From Cellulosilyticum sp. I15G10I2 (GTDB lineage Bacteria; Bacillota; Clostridia; Lachnospirales; Cellulosilyticaceae), in NCBI RefSeq assembly GCF_900095725.1, contig NZ_FMMP01000006.1:620001-684000 (forward strand): a stretch of DNA of 64,000 nucleotides. Direction: 5' to 3'. Under the pieces are notes generated by a model. The model was not told the origin of the DNA. It saw only the letters and a list, made by a program, of their open reading frames with translations, and searched no databases. Both the position numbers and the translations under genes were made by a program. This document shows, in pieces, positions 52,665-61,948 of this stretch (positions within the stretch are counted from its first letter, which is position 1; each line of letters starts with the position of its first letter).

Positions 52665-53767
52665 TTTCTCCACTCCCTATAGTATGCCTCAAACATAATC
52701 TCTTTTCCTTGTTTTCTCTTTGCATCCATTGGTCCACTTCGAAGTGCATTAAGTCTTTTTAAAATTTTATTTTTCATTTTTTCATAGCTGCTTTTTGAAG
52801 TACAGCCTAAGGCAAAAGCCGCGTGAATACCTGCTAATCTGCCCTCTTCCATAGCGGTACTTGCTTCTTCAATACCACTTATGTCCCCAGCTATATAAAT
52901 ACCTGAAACAGTTGTTTCCAATCTATCATTATGTAAAGGTAAGTGTCCTCCAAGTTCTGGTATATAAGCAAACTTGCAGCCGCTAGTCCAAGCAAGTTCT
53001 GTTAAAGGCGTGAAGCCAGTTGCTAGACAAATTAAGTCTATATCTAATGTTTTTTCAGTTCCTGCAATCGGATGCCACTGATGATCTAACTGTACAATCT
53101 CTGCCGCTTCTACAAATGAATTGCCTATAGCACGCTTTATGGTATAAGGTCTAAAAAAAGGCACTCCAGCTCTACATATTTTGGCTGTATGAACGCCATA
53201 GCCTCCTAATTCTGATGAAGCTTCAAGTATGCCAACTACTTCTGACCCAGCTTGAAGTAACTGGTAAGCAATAATAACACCCACATTTCCAGAACCAACC
53301 ATTAGAACACGTTTTCCAGGGAGCACTCTATGAATATTCATCATGGTCTGTGCTGCCCCTGCACCCATTACACCCGGCAGTGACCAGCCCGGAAAATAAA
53401 TAGGCTTTTCAATTGCACCTGCAGCAATAATAACCTTATCTGCTTTTAATTGAATAGCGGACTTTGCTTGCTGAATCATCCAAAGTTCCTTATCCTGATT
53501 GATGCCGACAACTTCAGTGTTAAGCCATAACTCTATATTGGAGTTTTCATGTATTTGGTTTAATAAATCCTTTGCGATACGGAATCCTCTTACTCCTGCT
53601 TGATGTTCTTTTGAACCAAAGAACTTGTGGATTTGTTTAAAGAGCTGCCCACCAACAGTTCTGTTCTCATCTATCAGTAATACTTTGGCACCTGCTCTTG
53701 CAGCTTCTATTGCAGCAGACAAGCCTGCTGGCCCTGCACCTACTACAACCACTTCTTTATGCATCAT
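52661..53767 (-). CDS. NAD(P)/FAD-dependent oxidoreductase subunit (HcnB/LhpE-like)
   Basis: About 368 residues of a pyridine-nucleotide-disulfide-type flavoprotein. The FAD motif VVVVGAGPAGLSAAIEAARAG starts near residue 5, GGQLFKQIHKF follows, and VLMVGSGNVGVIIAYQLLQAG is the second Rossmann motif; the end has GIYIAGDISGIEEASTAMEEGRLAG. HcnB/LhpE proteins often continue into a [2Fe-2S] BFD domain, which here is encoded separately at 54122-54442. ATG 53767 is preferred over the longer frame and overlaps the upstream gene's stop. It would pair with the amine dehydrogenase at 55947. Confidence 0.85.
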   Translation of the reverse strand: MMHKEVVVVGAGPAGLSAAIEAARAGAKVLLIDENRTVGGQLFKQIHKFFGSKEHQAGVRGFRIAKDLLNQIHENSNIELWLNTEVVGINQDKELWMIQQAKSAIQLKADKVIIAAGAIEKPIYFPGWSLPGVMGAGAAQTMMNIHRVLPGKRVLMVGSGNVGVIIAYQLLQAGSEVVGILEASSELGGYGVHTAKICRAGVPFFRPYTIKRAIGNSFVEAAEIVQLDHQWHPIAGTEKTLDIDLICLATGFTPLTELAWTSGCKFAYIPELGGHLPLHNDRLETTVSGIYIAGDISGIEEASTAMEEGRLAGIHAAFALGCTSKSSYEKMKNKILKRLNALRSGPMDAKRKQGKEIMFEAYYREWRK

Positions 53768-54089
53768 AAACTTCACTTCTTTCCCATCTTCCAAGTCCCT
53801 GCTGGGTTTCTATAATCATACCATCTACTACCGGAGTTATGCATGTGCGTATATTAGGTATCCCATTAACGGTCATGATACAATCTGTACACTTTCCAAT
53901 AGCACAGAATACACCTCGAGGCCTATGGTGTTTTGGTGTATACCGAAAGACTTTCTTACCGCAAGCCAGCAGTGCTGATGCAATCATTTCGCCTTCATAC
54001 GCCATATATGTTTTGCCATCTACGATAATTTCTATTTCTTTTTGAGATCTTAATTCTCCTAAAATAGGGTGGCGTTTTATACGGGACAA
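53757..54089 (-). CDS. [2Fe-2S] protein (HcnA/SoxA-N-like)
   Basis: About 110 residues, matching the stand-alone [2Fe-2S] subunit of heteromeric FAD amine/hydroxyproline dehydrogenases. The cluster cysteines are in GVFCAIGKCTDCIMTVNG and IRTC (C-x4-C-x2-C-x12-C). There is no suitable ATG; a TTG at 54089 has AAAGG nine bases upstream, while the TTG at 54098 is directly against that site. Its end overlaps the next flavoprotein gene. Expected to pass electrons between the two flavin subunits. Confidence 0.82.
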   Translation of the reverse strand: MSRIKRHPILGELRSQKEIEIIVDGKTYMAYEGEMIASALLACGKKVFRYTPKHHRPRGVFCAIGKCTDCIMTVNGIPNIRTCITPVVDGMIIETQQGLGRWERSEVYDA

Positions 54090-54121
54090 TGCGATCAACC
54101 TTTCTCGATGATATATATAAT

Positions 54122-54442
54122 TTACCCATCTACGTTTAAAGATTTCAAGCTGCCTGTCTGAATAGGTCGAACAGGTTCTCTATATGTGGCAGGAGTAGTA
54201 GCTTGAGCGTCTCGATGTAGTTTTTGCTGAATGATTTTTTCTACTAATACTCGGCAGGTTCTTCCTTGACAAAGCCCCATGCCAGCCCTTGTAAATCTTT
54301 TTACTTCATTTGTAGTCTCAGCCCCTTCTTCAATGGCCTTCTCAATCTCTTCTGCTGTTATTTCTTCACACCTGCAAATGATTTCATTACACACAGTAAA
54401 CAGCCCCTCTTTATTAGCATTAATAGATAAAAAATTAGTCAA
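54122..54442 (-). CDS. Stand-alone BFD-like [2Fe-2S] protein
   Basis: A 106-residue protein with the bacterioferritin-associated-ferredoxin type domain: IICRCEEITAEEIEKAI with CxC and, about 32 residues later, GMGLCQGRTCRVLVEKII with CxxxxC. This domain is usually fused to the C-terminus of HcnB-type oxidoreductases, so its separation here is notable. It lies 32 bases upstream of the [2Fe-2S] gene and 40 bases downstream of the symporter gene, in the same operon. Confidence 0.85.
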   Translation of the reverse strand: MTNFLSINANKEGLFTVCNEIICRCEEITAEEIEKAIEEGAETTNEVKRFTRAGMGLCQGRTCRVLVEKIIQQKLHRDAQATTPATYREPVRPIQTGSLKSLNVDG

Positions 54443-54482
54443 ACACTTGCAATCTAAAAGTCATTTCTGCTTGTTTATTTAA

Positions 54483-55928
54483 TTAAGGGGTATCTTCCTG
54501 AATCTTTGGGGAGGAAGGAGGCGTTAATAAAGACACTACAATAATGAGAAACACTGAGATAACAAGTGCTGTTAATACTCTGTTTGCCCCCAATGCTGTA
54601 ATTTGTGTAAGAATAGAACCTGAAACAATTCCAATCCTAGCGCCCCAAGGCGTAACTTTACTATTTTTTCTGCCCATCTCAAAAGCCTCGTCCCTACGTT
54701 CTTTCCACAATAAGCCTACAATCAGCAGTGGTACCAATCCACCTCCAGCCATCGAATAAGCTCTTGAGAATAGATCAAGGATTGAACTTGCATAAATAGC
54801 AGCCAAGCTTGCAAAAATACCAATAATTACAGTTAATATTTTTGCACATTTTACCAGCTGAGCATCTTTCAAGTGACTATTAAAGGGTTTAACAAGATCG
54901 TTAGTGATTAAAACAGATGCAGAATTAAGGTTAGAGTCTGCTGATGACATGCCTGCAGCTAATATGAGAGCAAAAATCATAGCTGCTATGCCAGTAGGCA
55001 CATAATTTAACATAAACCAAGGCATAGCATCATCTGGGGCTAAACCCTGATTTAAAGTTAAAATAACCATGCCAACTAATGCGGTAAGTACAACAAAGAT
55101 AATAGCTACAATACCACTCCATAATAGCCCATTGCGTGCAGTTTTCTTATCTTTGGCAGCAAAGCATCTTTGCCAATAAATCTGGGCTACCAAGATTCCA
55201 ATACAACCTGTTATAAATTTAGTAACGAGTTCGATGGTATTGGTGCCTCTAAAACTCCATAGTTCAGACTTGCCGACTTCTGATAGGCGCATCCCAAGTT
55301 CAGCTAAACTCCAATTGACCGGCGAAAAAGCATAGATATAAAAGGCAGTTCCAAAGATGACAACTAATATGCCTTGAAATAAATCTGTCCAGACAACTGA
55401 ATATACACCCCCTAGCGTCGTATATACAATGAAAACTACTGTAAACAAAAGAATAATAGGAATAGGATTTGCTCCTGTAACAATATTAAATATGTGTCCA
55501 AAAGCTTTGCCTTGCCCACCTACCCAGGCTATCATAATCATGGAAGCAAGAATACCTCCTAAAGCTCTTGTAACTTTATCTCGAGCGATGATGTCATCGA
55601 TCATTTCTGGAAAAGTATTATAGGTAAACTTACCTGCAAGACCTGCAAAAAATAATGCAAAAATGATTTTAGAACCTTGTTCGCCTAATATAAATGCGAG
55701 CCAAGGCAGGCCTACCTGATAACCTTTACCTGCATGACCGATAAAATTACCTACTCCCATGATGGTTGCAAACTGAGTAAAAAGAATAAGATAAATAGGG
55801 AAGGATTTACCCCCTATAGCATAATTTAAGAAACTAGATTGTGCTTTACGACTTACCTTGAGAGAGATAACAAGAAATACCCCACACATTATAATTGTAA
55901 TAATCCATAATAACGTTCCTAAATCCAT
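54483..55928 (-). CDS. Sodium:solute symporter (SSS family)
   Basis: A 481-residue membrane protein with about 13 helices. SSS features include FTQFATIMGVGNFIGHAG, the conserved GVYSVVWTDLFQGILVV and AAGMSSADSNLNSASVLITN. Members move proline, sugars, carboxylates or similar solutes with Na+. It is downstream of a FAD amine/imino-acid dehydrogenase gene by 18 bases, so the substrate is probably the amino or imino acid oxidised by that enzyme. The specific solute is unknown. Confidence 0.9.
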   Translation of the reverse strand: MDLGTLLWIITIIMCGVFLVISLKVSRKAQSSFLNYAIGGKSFPIYLILFTQFATIMGVGNFIGHAGKGYQVGLPWLAFILGEQGSKIIFALFFAGLAGKFTYNTFPEMIDDIIARDKVTRALGGILASMIMIAWVGGQGKAFGHIFNIVTGANPIPIILLFTVVFIVYTTLGGVYSVVWTDLFQGILVVIFGTAFYIYAFSPVNWSLAELGMRLSEVGKSELWSFRGTNTIELVTKFITGCIGILVAQIYWQRCFAAKDKKTARNGLLWSGIVAIIFVVLTALVGMVILTLNQGLAPDDAMPWFMLNYVPTGIAAMIFALILAAGMSSADSNLNSASVLITNDLVKPFNSHLKDAQLVKCAKILTVIIGIFASLAAIYASSILDLFSRAYSMAGGGLVPLLIVGLLWKERRDEAFEMGRKNSKVTPWGARIGIVSGSILTQITALGANRVLTALVISVFLIIVVSLLTPPSSPKIQEDTP

Positions 55929-55946
55929 TATGTACCCCCTTAGTTT

Positions 55947-57116
55947 TTAGTGGTTGTTAAATCTTTTTAAATTTAATTCAGCAATATTATACTTTATTTT
56001 TTTACCATTAATTAAATCCGAAATTAATTTGCCTGTTATGGGTGCTAAAGCTATGCCGTCTCCTTCGTGTCCTGCTGCAATATAAAATCCAGCTTTGCCA
56101 GCTACTTCACCAATAATAGGTCTGCCGTCACAAGAAGCAGGTCTTAGTCCAGCTAAAGTACGAATAATATGGACATTCTTAAGAATTGGAAAGAAACGTT
56201 CAGCCTCGTTGAGTATGATTTTAATAGCTTCAAATGTAGTGCCTTTATTAAAGCCTACATATTCTCTTGTGCTGCCAATAAGGTAATTTCCGGTAGAGGC
56301 TCGGCTTAGCGCAAAGCCAATACCCAATCTATTAAAAGCTTCATCCTGGTTTTTATGAAGCTCCGGTGCTATCTTTGTGACGATATACTCAGCTCCCCAT
56401 ACATTAGTTTCTCCTAAAGGCGGAATGGGCTCACTTATGGCGATTTGGCCTCTTTTAGGAACTATGGGTATAGAAAGGCCAATCAAATCGCCAATATCTG
56501 ATGCCCAAGCACCTGCGGCATTCACAATACATTCACATTCAATGAGCTGCTGGTCATTTAAAATGATAATCCAGCCATCTTTTCTTTGATTAATGGCTTG
56601 GATTTTACATGTCTTTCTTATTTCTAGACCCATCTTCTTTCCTTTACTTATAAAACCTCTCATCACTTTTAATGGATTAATTTGAGAATCCTGTTTACAA
56701 TAAGTAGAGGCAACAATATCTTGTTTGACATAAGGCTGTTTTTTAAGAACATCCTTTTTGTCTAACAGCTCAACTTTTAATCCAAAACTATTTTGTTGTT
56801 TCACAAATTGTTCCATTATTTTAAGCTGTTTCTCGTTTTCAATAAGCACCATACCCCCGCGATTTTCAAACTCTAAGGCTATACTGAGTTCTGTCGATAA
56901 GGATTTATACAGTTCCAGACTATCTATTGTTAACTCCAAATTAATCCCAGGTTTTTTGGATTGAAAAAAAATTGCTTCATCACAGGCACAGGATGCACCC
57001 GATCCCAATTCATTTTTTTCAATAATCACAACGTTTTTTCCGGATTTTAACAAATAATAAGAGACAGCGAGTCCAATAATACCGCCGCCAATTACAACTA
57101 CATCAAATCTATTCAA
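55947..57116 (-). CDS. FAD-dependent amine/imino-acid dehydrogenase (DAO family)
   Basis: A 389-residue flavoprotein of the D-amino-acid oxidase superfamily. The FAD motif VVVIGGGIIGLAVSYYLLKSG is at the N-terminus, and the C-terminal LAGLRPASCDGRPIIGEV then GFYIAAGHEGDGIALAPITG is typical of glycine/sarcosine/D-amino-acid dehydrogenases. It leads an operon with a symporter and four redox proteins, comparable to dye-linked L-proline or D-hydroxyproline dehydrogenase complexes. GGAGG precedes ATG 57116. The substrate (proline-like, glycine, sarcosine or a D-amino acid) cannot be decided. Confidence 0.87.
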   Translation of the reverse strand: MNRFDVVVIGGGIIGLAVSYYLLKSGKNVVIIEKNELGSGASCACDEAIFFQSKKPGINLELTIDSLELYKSLSTELSIALEFENRGGMVLIENEKQLKIMEQFVKQQNSFGLKVELLDKKDVLKKQPYVKQDIVASTYCKQDSQINPLKVMRGFISKGKKMGLEIRKTCKIQAINQRKDGWIIILNDQQLIECECIVNAAGAWASDIGDLIGLSIPIVPKRGQIAISEPIPPLGETNVWGAEYIVTKIAPELHKNQDEAFNRLGIGFALSRASTGNYLIGSTREYVGFNKGTTFEAIKIILNEAERFFPILKNVHIIRTLAGLRPASCDGRPIIGEVAGKAGFYIAAGHEGDGIALAPITGKLISDLINGKKIKYNIAELNLKRFNNH

Positions 57117-57221
57117 ACAAAGACCTCCCTAGGGTTTTGATAACTACATACTCACTTCTATACACTATATGGTCAAGTTATAGAAAATATTACCAAAAAA
57201 AGGGAAAAAAGGAGTTTTTAT

Positions 57222-57971
57222 ATGCATTTCATTATATTTGATTTAGAATTTAATCAAGAGTTTTCTTCTTTACAACACAGTGATAAAAATATATCTCAGT
57301 ATCCGTTTGAAATTATTCAAATTGGAGCCCTAAAATTAGACGAAGAATTTAATACTATTGCAACTTTTAACCGTTATGTAAAGCCAACAATTTATACAAA
57401 AATAAGTCCATTTATTACAGAATTAACCGGTATTACTACAGAAAGACTTTTGACAGAAGCATTGTTTCCAGAGATTTATAAGGCGTATGAAGCCTTTATA
57501 GGTGGGAATGAATCGGTGTTTTGTATTTGGGGCAAGTCTGACATCAAAGAATTATTTAAAAATGCAGAGTACCATCAGTTAAGCACTAGGCTTTTGCCTA
57601 GACTGTTTATCAATGTACAGCCCTACGTTTCTAAGTATTTAAGTATTTCACAGAAAAAATTACTGCGGCTGCAGCATGCTGTGGAATTACTTAATATTCC
57701 AATGACTTATGCATTCCATAATGCACTTTATGATGCGTATTATACCGCTGAAATCTTTAAAAGGATCTATAGTATATCTGGCCAGCCAGTATTTTATGAT
57801 CCGAGTTATGTTGCTGTTAAGCTAAGACAAAGACAACCTAAAAGAACAATAGATACAGATAAACTTTTACAGCAATTTGAAAAGATGTATGCTAGAAACA
57901 TGACAGAAGAAGAACAAGAGATTATTAAGCTGGCTTATAAAATGGGAAAAACAAATCAGTTTTTAAAATAA
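57222..57971 (+). CDS. 3'-5' exonuclease, DEDDh family (KapD/ERI1-like)
   Basis: A 249-residue nuclease with the exonuclease motifs IIFDLEFNQEFS (D-x-E), IIQIGALKLDEEFN, the second aspartate in CIWGKSDIKELFKN, and the His-Asp pair AFHNALYDAYYTA. This resembles KapD and ERI1-type exonucleases that trim RNA or DNA 3' ends. The final 60 residues are basic and may bind nucleic acid. A good GGAG site precedes ATG 57222. It is divergent from the redox operon. Confidence 0.85.
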   Translation: MHFIIFDLEFNQEFSSLQHSDKNISQYPFEIIQIGALKLDEEFNTIATFNRYVKPTIYTKISPFITELTGITTERLLTEALFPEIYKAYEAFIGGNESVFCIWGKSDIKELFKNAEYHQLSTRLLPRLFINVQPYVSKYLSISQKKLLRLQHAVELLNIPMTYAFHNALYDAYYTAEIFKRIYSISGQPVFYDPSYVAVKLRQRQPKRTIDTDKLLQQFEKMYARNMTEEEQEIIKLAYKMGKTNQFLK

Positions 57972-58016
57972 TTATATGGAAAGTTTAACTTATAAGTTTT
58001 ATTTAATCAAAATAAA

Positions 58017-58073
58017 AAGACCAGAAATGATAAGATAAATTACAAAATAAGTTATCTTATCATTTTTGGTCTT
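58017..58073. terminator. Convergent terminator between exonuclease and azoreductase genes
   Basis: A stem of about 20 bp (58018-58037 with 58053-58072) with one G-T position, bordered by A and T tracts. The azoreductase stop codon lies at its right edge. Confidence 0.75.
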
Positions 58074-58734
58074 AGCTCTCGTTATTAAAATGAGCAGTTT
58101 TAGTAATCAATTGATCTATTTTAGACACAGCTTCTTTTATAGCATACGTTCGTTTTTCTTCTGTAGTCCCTGTGCCAGATACGAGCAGTTCTTCAAATAC
58201 TTCAATACCCATTGTTTTCATAATATCTTGTACATAGTGAAGTCCTCTATTCATTACTAATCTAAGCAGCCATGGGATGTCTCCACCTGAGGATTGTACA
58301 TATACCATTGCCCTATATTTATCACTAAGAAGTCCATGAATCTTATCATTAGAAATACTTATGGTCTTACCATCCATGATGATACAATCTAAGTATTCTT
58401 TAAGAGGCGCTGGAAAAGAAAGGCTCCACATAGGTGCTGCAATAACATACATGTCTGCTTCTTTAAACTGATCGGTGAGTTTAACTATTTGATGAACTTC
58501 CTGCTGACCTTTTTCATCTAGTTTATGGAAATCTTTTTCACTAATCATGCAGTTTCTCTTCTCAAAGTACTGATATTCGAGTCTAGGAATATGACATTTG
58601 TAAAGATCTAATTCTTCCACTTGAAAATGAGGATACCGTTCTATAAACTTATTGACGAAGGCTCTTCCAACAGTTTTACTTGAAGATAAAGCTTCTGACT
58701 TTGAATTTACTGTAATATAAAGCAACTTGCTCAT
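58072..58734 (-). CDS. azoR: FMN-dependent NADH-azoreductase (AzoR family)
   Basis: A 220-residue flavodoxin-like quinone/azo-compound reductase. The start KLLYITVNSKSEALSSSKTV and segment AAPMWSLSFPAPLKEYLDCI and the FMN-loop VYVQSSGGDIPW fit AzoR. ATG 58734 follows AAGAGGTGG; the GTG at 58743 lies in that site. The real substrate in the cell is probably quinones or other electrophiles. Stand-alone gene between two terminator-like hairpins. Confidence 0.9.
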   Translation of the reverse strand: MSKLLYITVNSKSEALSSSKTVGRAFVNKFIERYPHFQVEELDLYKCHIPRLEYQYFEKRNCMISEKDFHKLDEKGQQEVHQIVKLTDQFKEADMYVIAAPMWSLSFPAPLKEYLDCIIMDGKTISISNDKIHGLLSDKYRAMVYVQSSGGDIPWLLRLVMNRGLHYVQDIMKTMGIEVFEELLVSGTGTTEEKRTYAIKEAVSKIDQLITKTAHFNNES

Positions 58735-58825
58735 TACTTCCACCTCTTAGGTTTAATTTTCTTATATAGTATATCCTAAGAGGTAAAATTTATTTAATAG
58801 GGCATCACACTTTATAGATTTAATC

Positions 58826-60223
58826 TTATTCGTTTGATCTATCTCTTTTAAATAACTTAGAAAAATAATTTAAGATTTTTAAGTTTGTTAAAAGAAATAT
58901 TTTTTTCTTCGGCTCATCCCGGTAGATTACTTTTACTGGCCCAAGATTTTTTACCATGATTGTCACTTCTTCATCATTTTTTACGACTTCTTTTGTCGCC
59001 GCAGATGTTTCAAGCTTAGCTTCCTGTTTAGGCAGCTTTGGGTCAAGCTCTTTAGGCGTCTCACTTTTTTGTTGACGAGCTTTTTCTACACATGCTTTAA
59101 CGTATGCAGCTGTTGGGAGCGTTTCTTCATCTAGCAAGACACCAACATGTTCCTCGATTTCATATAAAGACATAATATCATCACTTGTTGCTAAAGTAAT
59201 AGCTTTGCCGCTGTTACCGGCTCTGGCTGTACGTCCAATACGATGCACATAACTGTCTTTATCATTGGGCACATCATAGTTAATGACCAAGGACAAGTCT
59301 TCAATATGTATACCGCGTGCAGCAACATCTGTGGCGACTACAATACGAAGTAAACCTTTTTTAAATTTTTGGATCGTCCGCATGCGATGATTCTGGGAAT
59401 TTGCCCCGTGAAGCGCTTCAGCTATATAACCCTTTTTAGATAAATAAGCTTGGACGCGGTCTACTTCGTCCCTCGTATTGCAAAAAATCATACAGCGTTC
59501 AGGTTGTTCTACTTGTAGAAGACGGTTTAATTGCATGCGTTTTTCACTGGACTGGACGCGGTAGTATATCTGTTTAACCGTATCTACTGTCTTTGTTTCA
59601 GATTGTAATTCTATTGTAAATGGCTGATACATATAAGACTGACATATTCTTTTGATTTCAGTAGGCATTGTAGCTGAAAACAATAGCGTCACACGTTTTT
59701 TAGGCAGTTCTTTAATAATTTGAATCATTTGATCGATAAAGCCCATATCTAACATGCGATCAGCTTCATCTAGCACAACAAACTGGATATTTTTTGTCTC
59801 TAAAGTCCTTCTTTTGATATGATCAAAAACTCTTCCAGGCGTTCCAGTAACAACATCAGCCCCCATTTTCAATGCTTGATTTTCTAACTTCATATCGTGC
59901 TGTCCATAAACAGCGGTTGTACGAATCGATAGATATTTAGACATTTTTTTAAGATCTTGATCTACTTGGACGGCTAGTTCCCGTGTGGGTGTAAGGATTA
60001 ATCCACGCGGGCCATGGCCCTTTGAATCAATGGCTTGTAGTAAGGGGATGCCAAAAGCACCTGTTTTACCACTACCGGTTTTTGACATCACAATAAGATC
60101 CCTGTGTTTAAGAATATGTGGAATCACTTCCTGTTGAACGTCTGTTGGCGTCATAAACCCCATCTCTTTTATAGCTTCTATAATAGAGGTTGAAACCCCT
60201 AGACTACTAAAATTATTTGACAT
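58826..60223 (-). CDS. DEAD-box RNA helicase
   Basis: A 465-residue ATP-dependent RNA helicase. Motifs are visible in order: Q motif TPTDVQQEVIP, motif I SKTGSGKTGAF, PTRELAVQ, TPGR, DEAD (VVLDEADRMLDMGF), SAT, and C-terminal ATDVAARGIHIEDLSLVINY and HRIGRTARAG. Beyond the core at about residue 370 is a charged tail without the RBD of DbpA, so CshA/DeaD-like is the closest general type. Roles include ribosome assembly and mRNA decay at low temperature. Own gene, no operon partner. Confidence 0.93.
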   Translation of the reverse strand: MSNNFSSLGVSTSIIEAIKEMGFMTPTDVQQEVIPHILKHRDLIVMSKTGSGKTGAFGIPLLQAIDSKGHGPRGLILTPTRELAVQVDQDLKKMSKYLSIRTTAVYGQHDMKLENQALKMGADVVTGTPGRVFDHIKRRTLETKNIQFVVLDEADRMLDMGFIDQMIQIIKELPKKRVTLLFSATMPTEIKRICQSYMYQPFTIELQSETKTVDTVKQIYYRVQSSEKRMQLNRLLQVEQPERCMIFCNTRDEVDRVQAYLSKKGYIAEALHGANSQNHRMRTIQKFKKGLLRIVVATDVAARGIHIEDLSLVINYDVPNDKDSYVHRIGRTARAGNSGKAITLATSDDIMSLYEIEEHVGVLLDEETLPTAAYVKACVEKARQQKSETPKELDPKLPKQEAKLETSAATKEVVKNDEEVTIMVKNLGPVKVIYRDEPKKKIFLLTNLKILNYFSKLFKRDRSNE

Positions 60224-60462
60224 AATTACCTGCTTTCTTCACACTGTATTGTTTATAAGGTCGAATAACTGCTCTTATACGCTTTTGCATTACTGCAACA
60301 CATTTTAATTCTATACTTTAGTTGAGACAATTTCAAATATAATTTTTCATTTTAAGTAATAGTTTATTCTATATTAGAAACTCCAAACTTTGTTTATTAC
60401 AAATCACATTGGGAATAATAACATATAGGTTTGTCTACATCACTCATAAAAAGGAGAGAAAT

Positions 60463-61839
60463 ATGGATTCTAACAAACAATATAGGATGGAAAATGATGC
60501 GTTAGGCAGCATAATGGTTCCATCATCAGTCTATTATGGACCGCAGACTCAAAGAGCCGTAGAAAATTTTAAGATAAGCGGCATACACCTGCCACGATCG
60601 TTTATAAAAGCACAAGGTATTATTAAAGCTTCAGCAGCAGTTGTAAACGTAGAATTAGGCGCACTATCTCCCGAGATAGGAAATGCCATTATAAAAGCAT
60701 CCGAAGAAGTTATTGAAGGAAAATGGGATGAACATTTCGTTGTTGATGTGTACCAAGCAGGAGCCGGAACATCACAAAATATGAATGCAAATGAAGTCAT
60801 TGCAAATCGCGCCTCAGAAATCATTAGTGGTTCACAGCGCATCCATCCAAACGATCATGTAAATGTCTCTCAGTCAACCAATGATACATTCCCTTCTGCA
60901 CTAAATATTTCAGCTTCTGAAACTATTATCCAAGGGTTACTTCCTGCTCTATCACAATTACAGAAAGAGTTTCTAAAAAAAGCAGATCAGTTTATGCCTG
61001 TTTTAAAATCAGGGCGTACGCATTTGCATGATGGTGTTCCTATTCGTCTGGGGCAAGAATTTTCAGGTTTTGCTGAAACCATCCAAGCGGCTTATCGGCA
61101 GATTGAAGAGCGGCTGAATGGCTTATACGAAATTGGTTTAGGGGGAAATGCAGTCGGCACAAAAGTGAGCTTACACCCTGCTTATACGCCAAAGGTTATT
61201 CAAGAAGTTTGTAAGCGCACAAGCCTACCTTTTCGTGAACCAGTAAACATTTTTTCATTTATGCAAAACATGAATGAGCCCATTCGCTGTATGCTAAGTT
61301 TAAAAGAACTTGCAATTCATCTGATTAAAATTACCAGTGACTTACGTTTACTTAGTTCTGGCCCCAGAACTGGATTAGATGAAATAACTCTTCCTTCTGT
61401 TCAACCGGGTTCGACGATTATGCCTGGAAAAGTAAACCCAGCTATTTTAGAAATGATGCATATGGTGTGCTGTCAAGTTATTGGTTATGAGACAGCTATT
61501 GCGACAGCAGGGATGGCGGGACAACTAGAGATTAATGTGATGATGCCAGTGATTGCACATACATTTCTTCATGCGATAGACTTATTGACAAATGCTATTC
61601 AAACACTTACAACAAAATGTATAACAGGGATTCAAGCAAATAATGAAGTATGTAAAAAATGGATGGAAGAAAGTCTTTCTTTAGTTACTGGTTTAAGTTC
61701 AAAAATGGGGTACGATATGGCCTCACAGATTGGGATGCAGGCAGATGATGAAAATAAAACTTTAAAACAGATTCTTCAAGAAAAAGGGATGCTTACAGAA
61801 GAAATTATTAAGGCAATTGATCCAAATGGAATGGTATAG
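60463..61839 (+). CDS. Fumarase/aspartase superfamily lyase (class II fumarate hydratase or aspartate ammonia-lyase)
   Basis: A 458-residue enzyme with the superfamily loop GSTIMPGKVNPAILEMMHMV and conserved HPNDHVNVSQSTNDTFPSA and GRTHLHDGVPIRLGQEF segments. The mobile catalytic serine loop is present. Features are mixed: MPGKVNP and ESLSLVTGLSSKMGYD resemble FumC, whereas GQLEINVMMPVIAHTFLHAI is closer to aspartase. ATG 60463 follows AAAGGAGAG; the ATG at 60409 has no such site. Either fumarate hydration or aspartate deamination would fit a fumarate-handling anaerobe. Confidence 0.85.
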   Translation: MDSNKQYRMENDALGSIMVPSSVYYGPQTQRAVENFKISGIHLPRSFIKAQGIIKASAAVVNVELGALSPEIGNAIIKASEEVIEGKWDEHFVVDVYQAGAGTSQNMNANEVIANRASEIISGSQRIHPNDHVNVSQSTNDTFPSALNISASETIIQGLLPALSQLQKEFLKKADQFMPVLKSGRTHLHDGVPIRLGQEFSGFAETIQAAYRQIEERLNGLYEIGLGGNAVGTKVSLHPAYTPKVIQEVCKRTSLPFREPVNIFSFMQNMNEPIRCMLSLKELAIHLIKITSDLRLLSSGPRTGLDEITLPSVQPGSTIMPGKVNPAILEMMHMVCCQVIGYETAIATAGMAGQLEINVMMPVIAHTFLHAIDLLTNAIQTLTTKCITGIQANNEVCKKWMEESLSLVTGLSSKMGYDMASQIGMQADDENKTLKQILQEKGMLTEEIIKAIDPNGMV

Positions 61840-61890
61840 CTAGTATTATTTACTTTTGCAGCTTTCCTCATAATGAATTATATTTATGGG

Positions 61891-61897
61891 CATACTA
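61891..61897 (+). promoter_or_regulatory. Candidate sporulation (sigma-G/F) -10 element for tlp
   Basis: CATACTA is the sigma-G/F type -10 sequence, 52 bases before the tlp ATG. A TCATAA 17 bases upstream is a loose -35 match. Confidence 0.5.
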
Positions 61898-61948
61898 TTT
61901 GTGGTATTTTTAAAATAAAAGTATACAACTTAAATTAGGAGGTATGGT

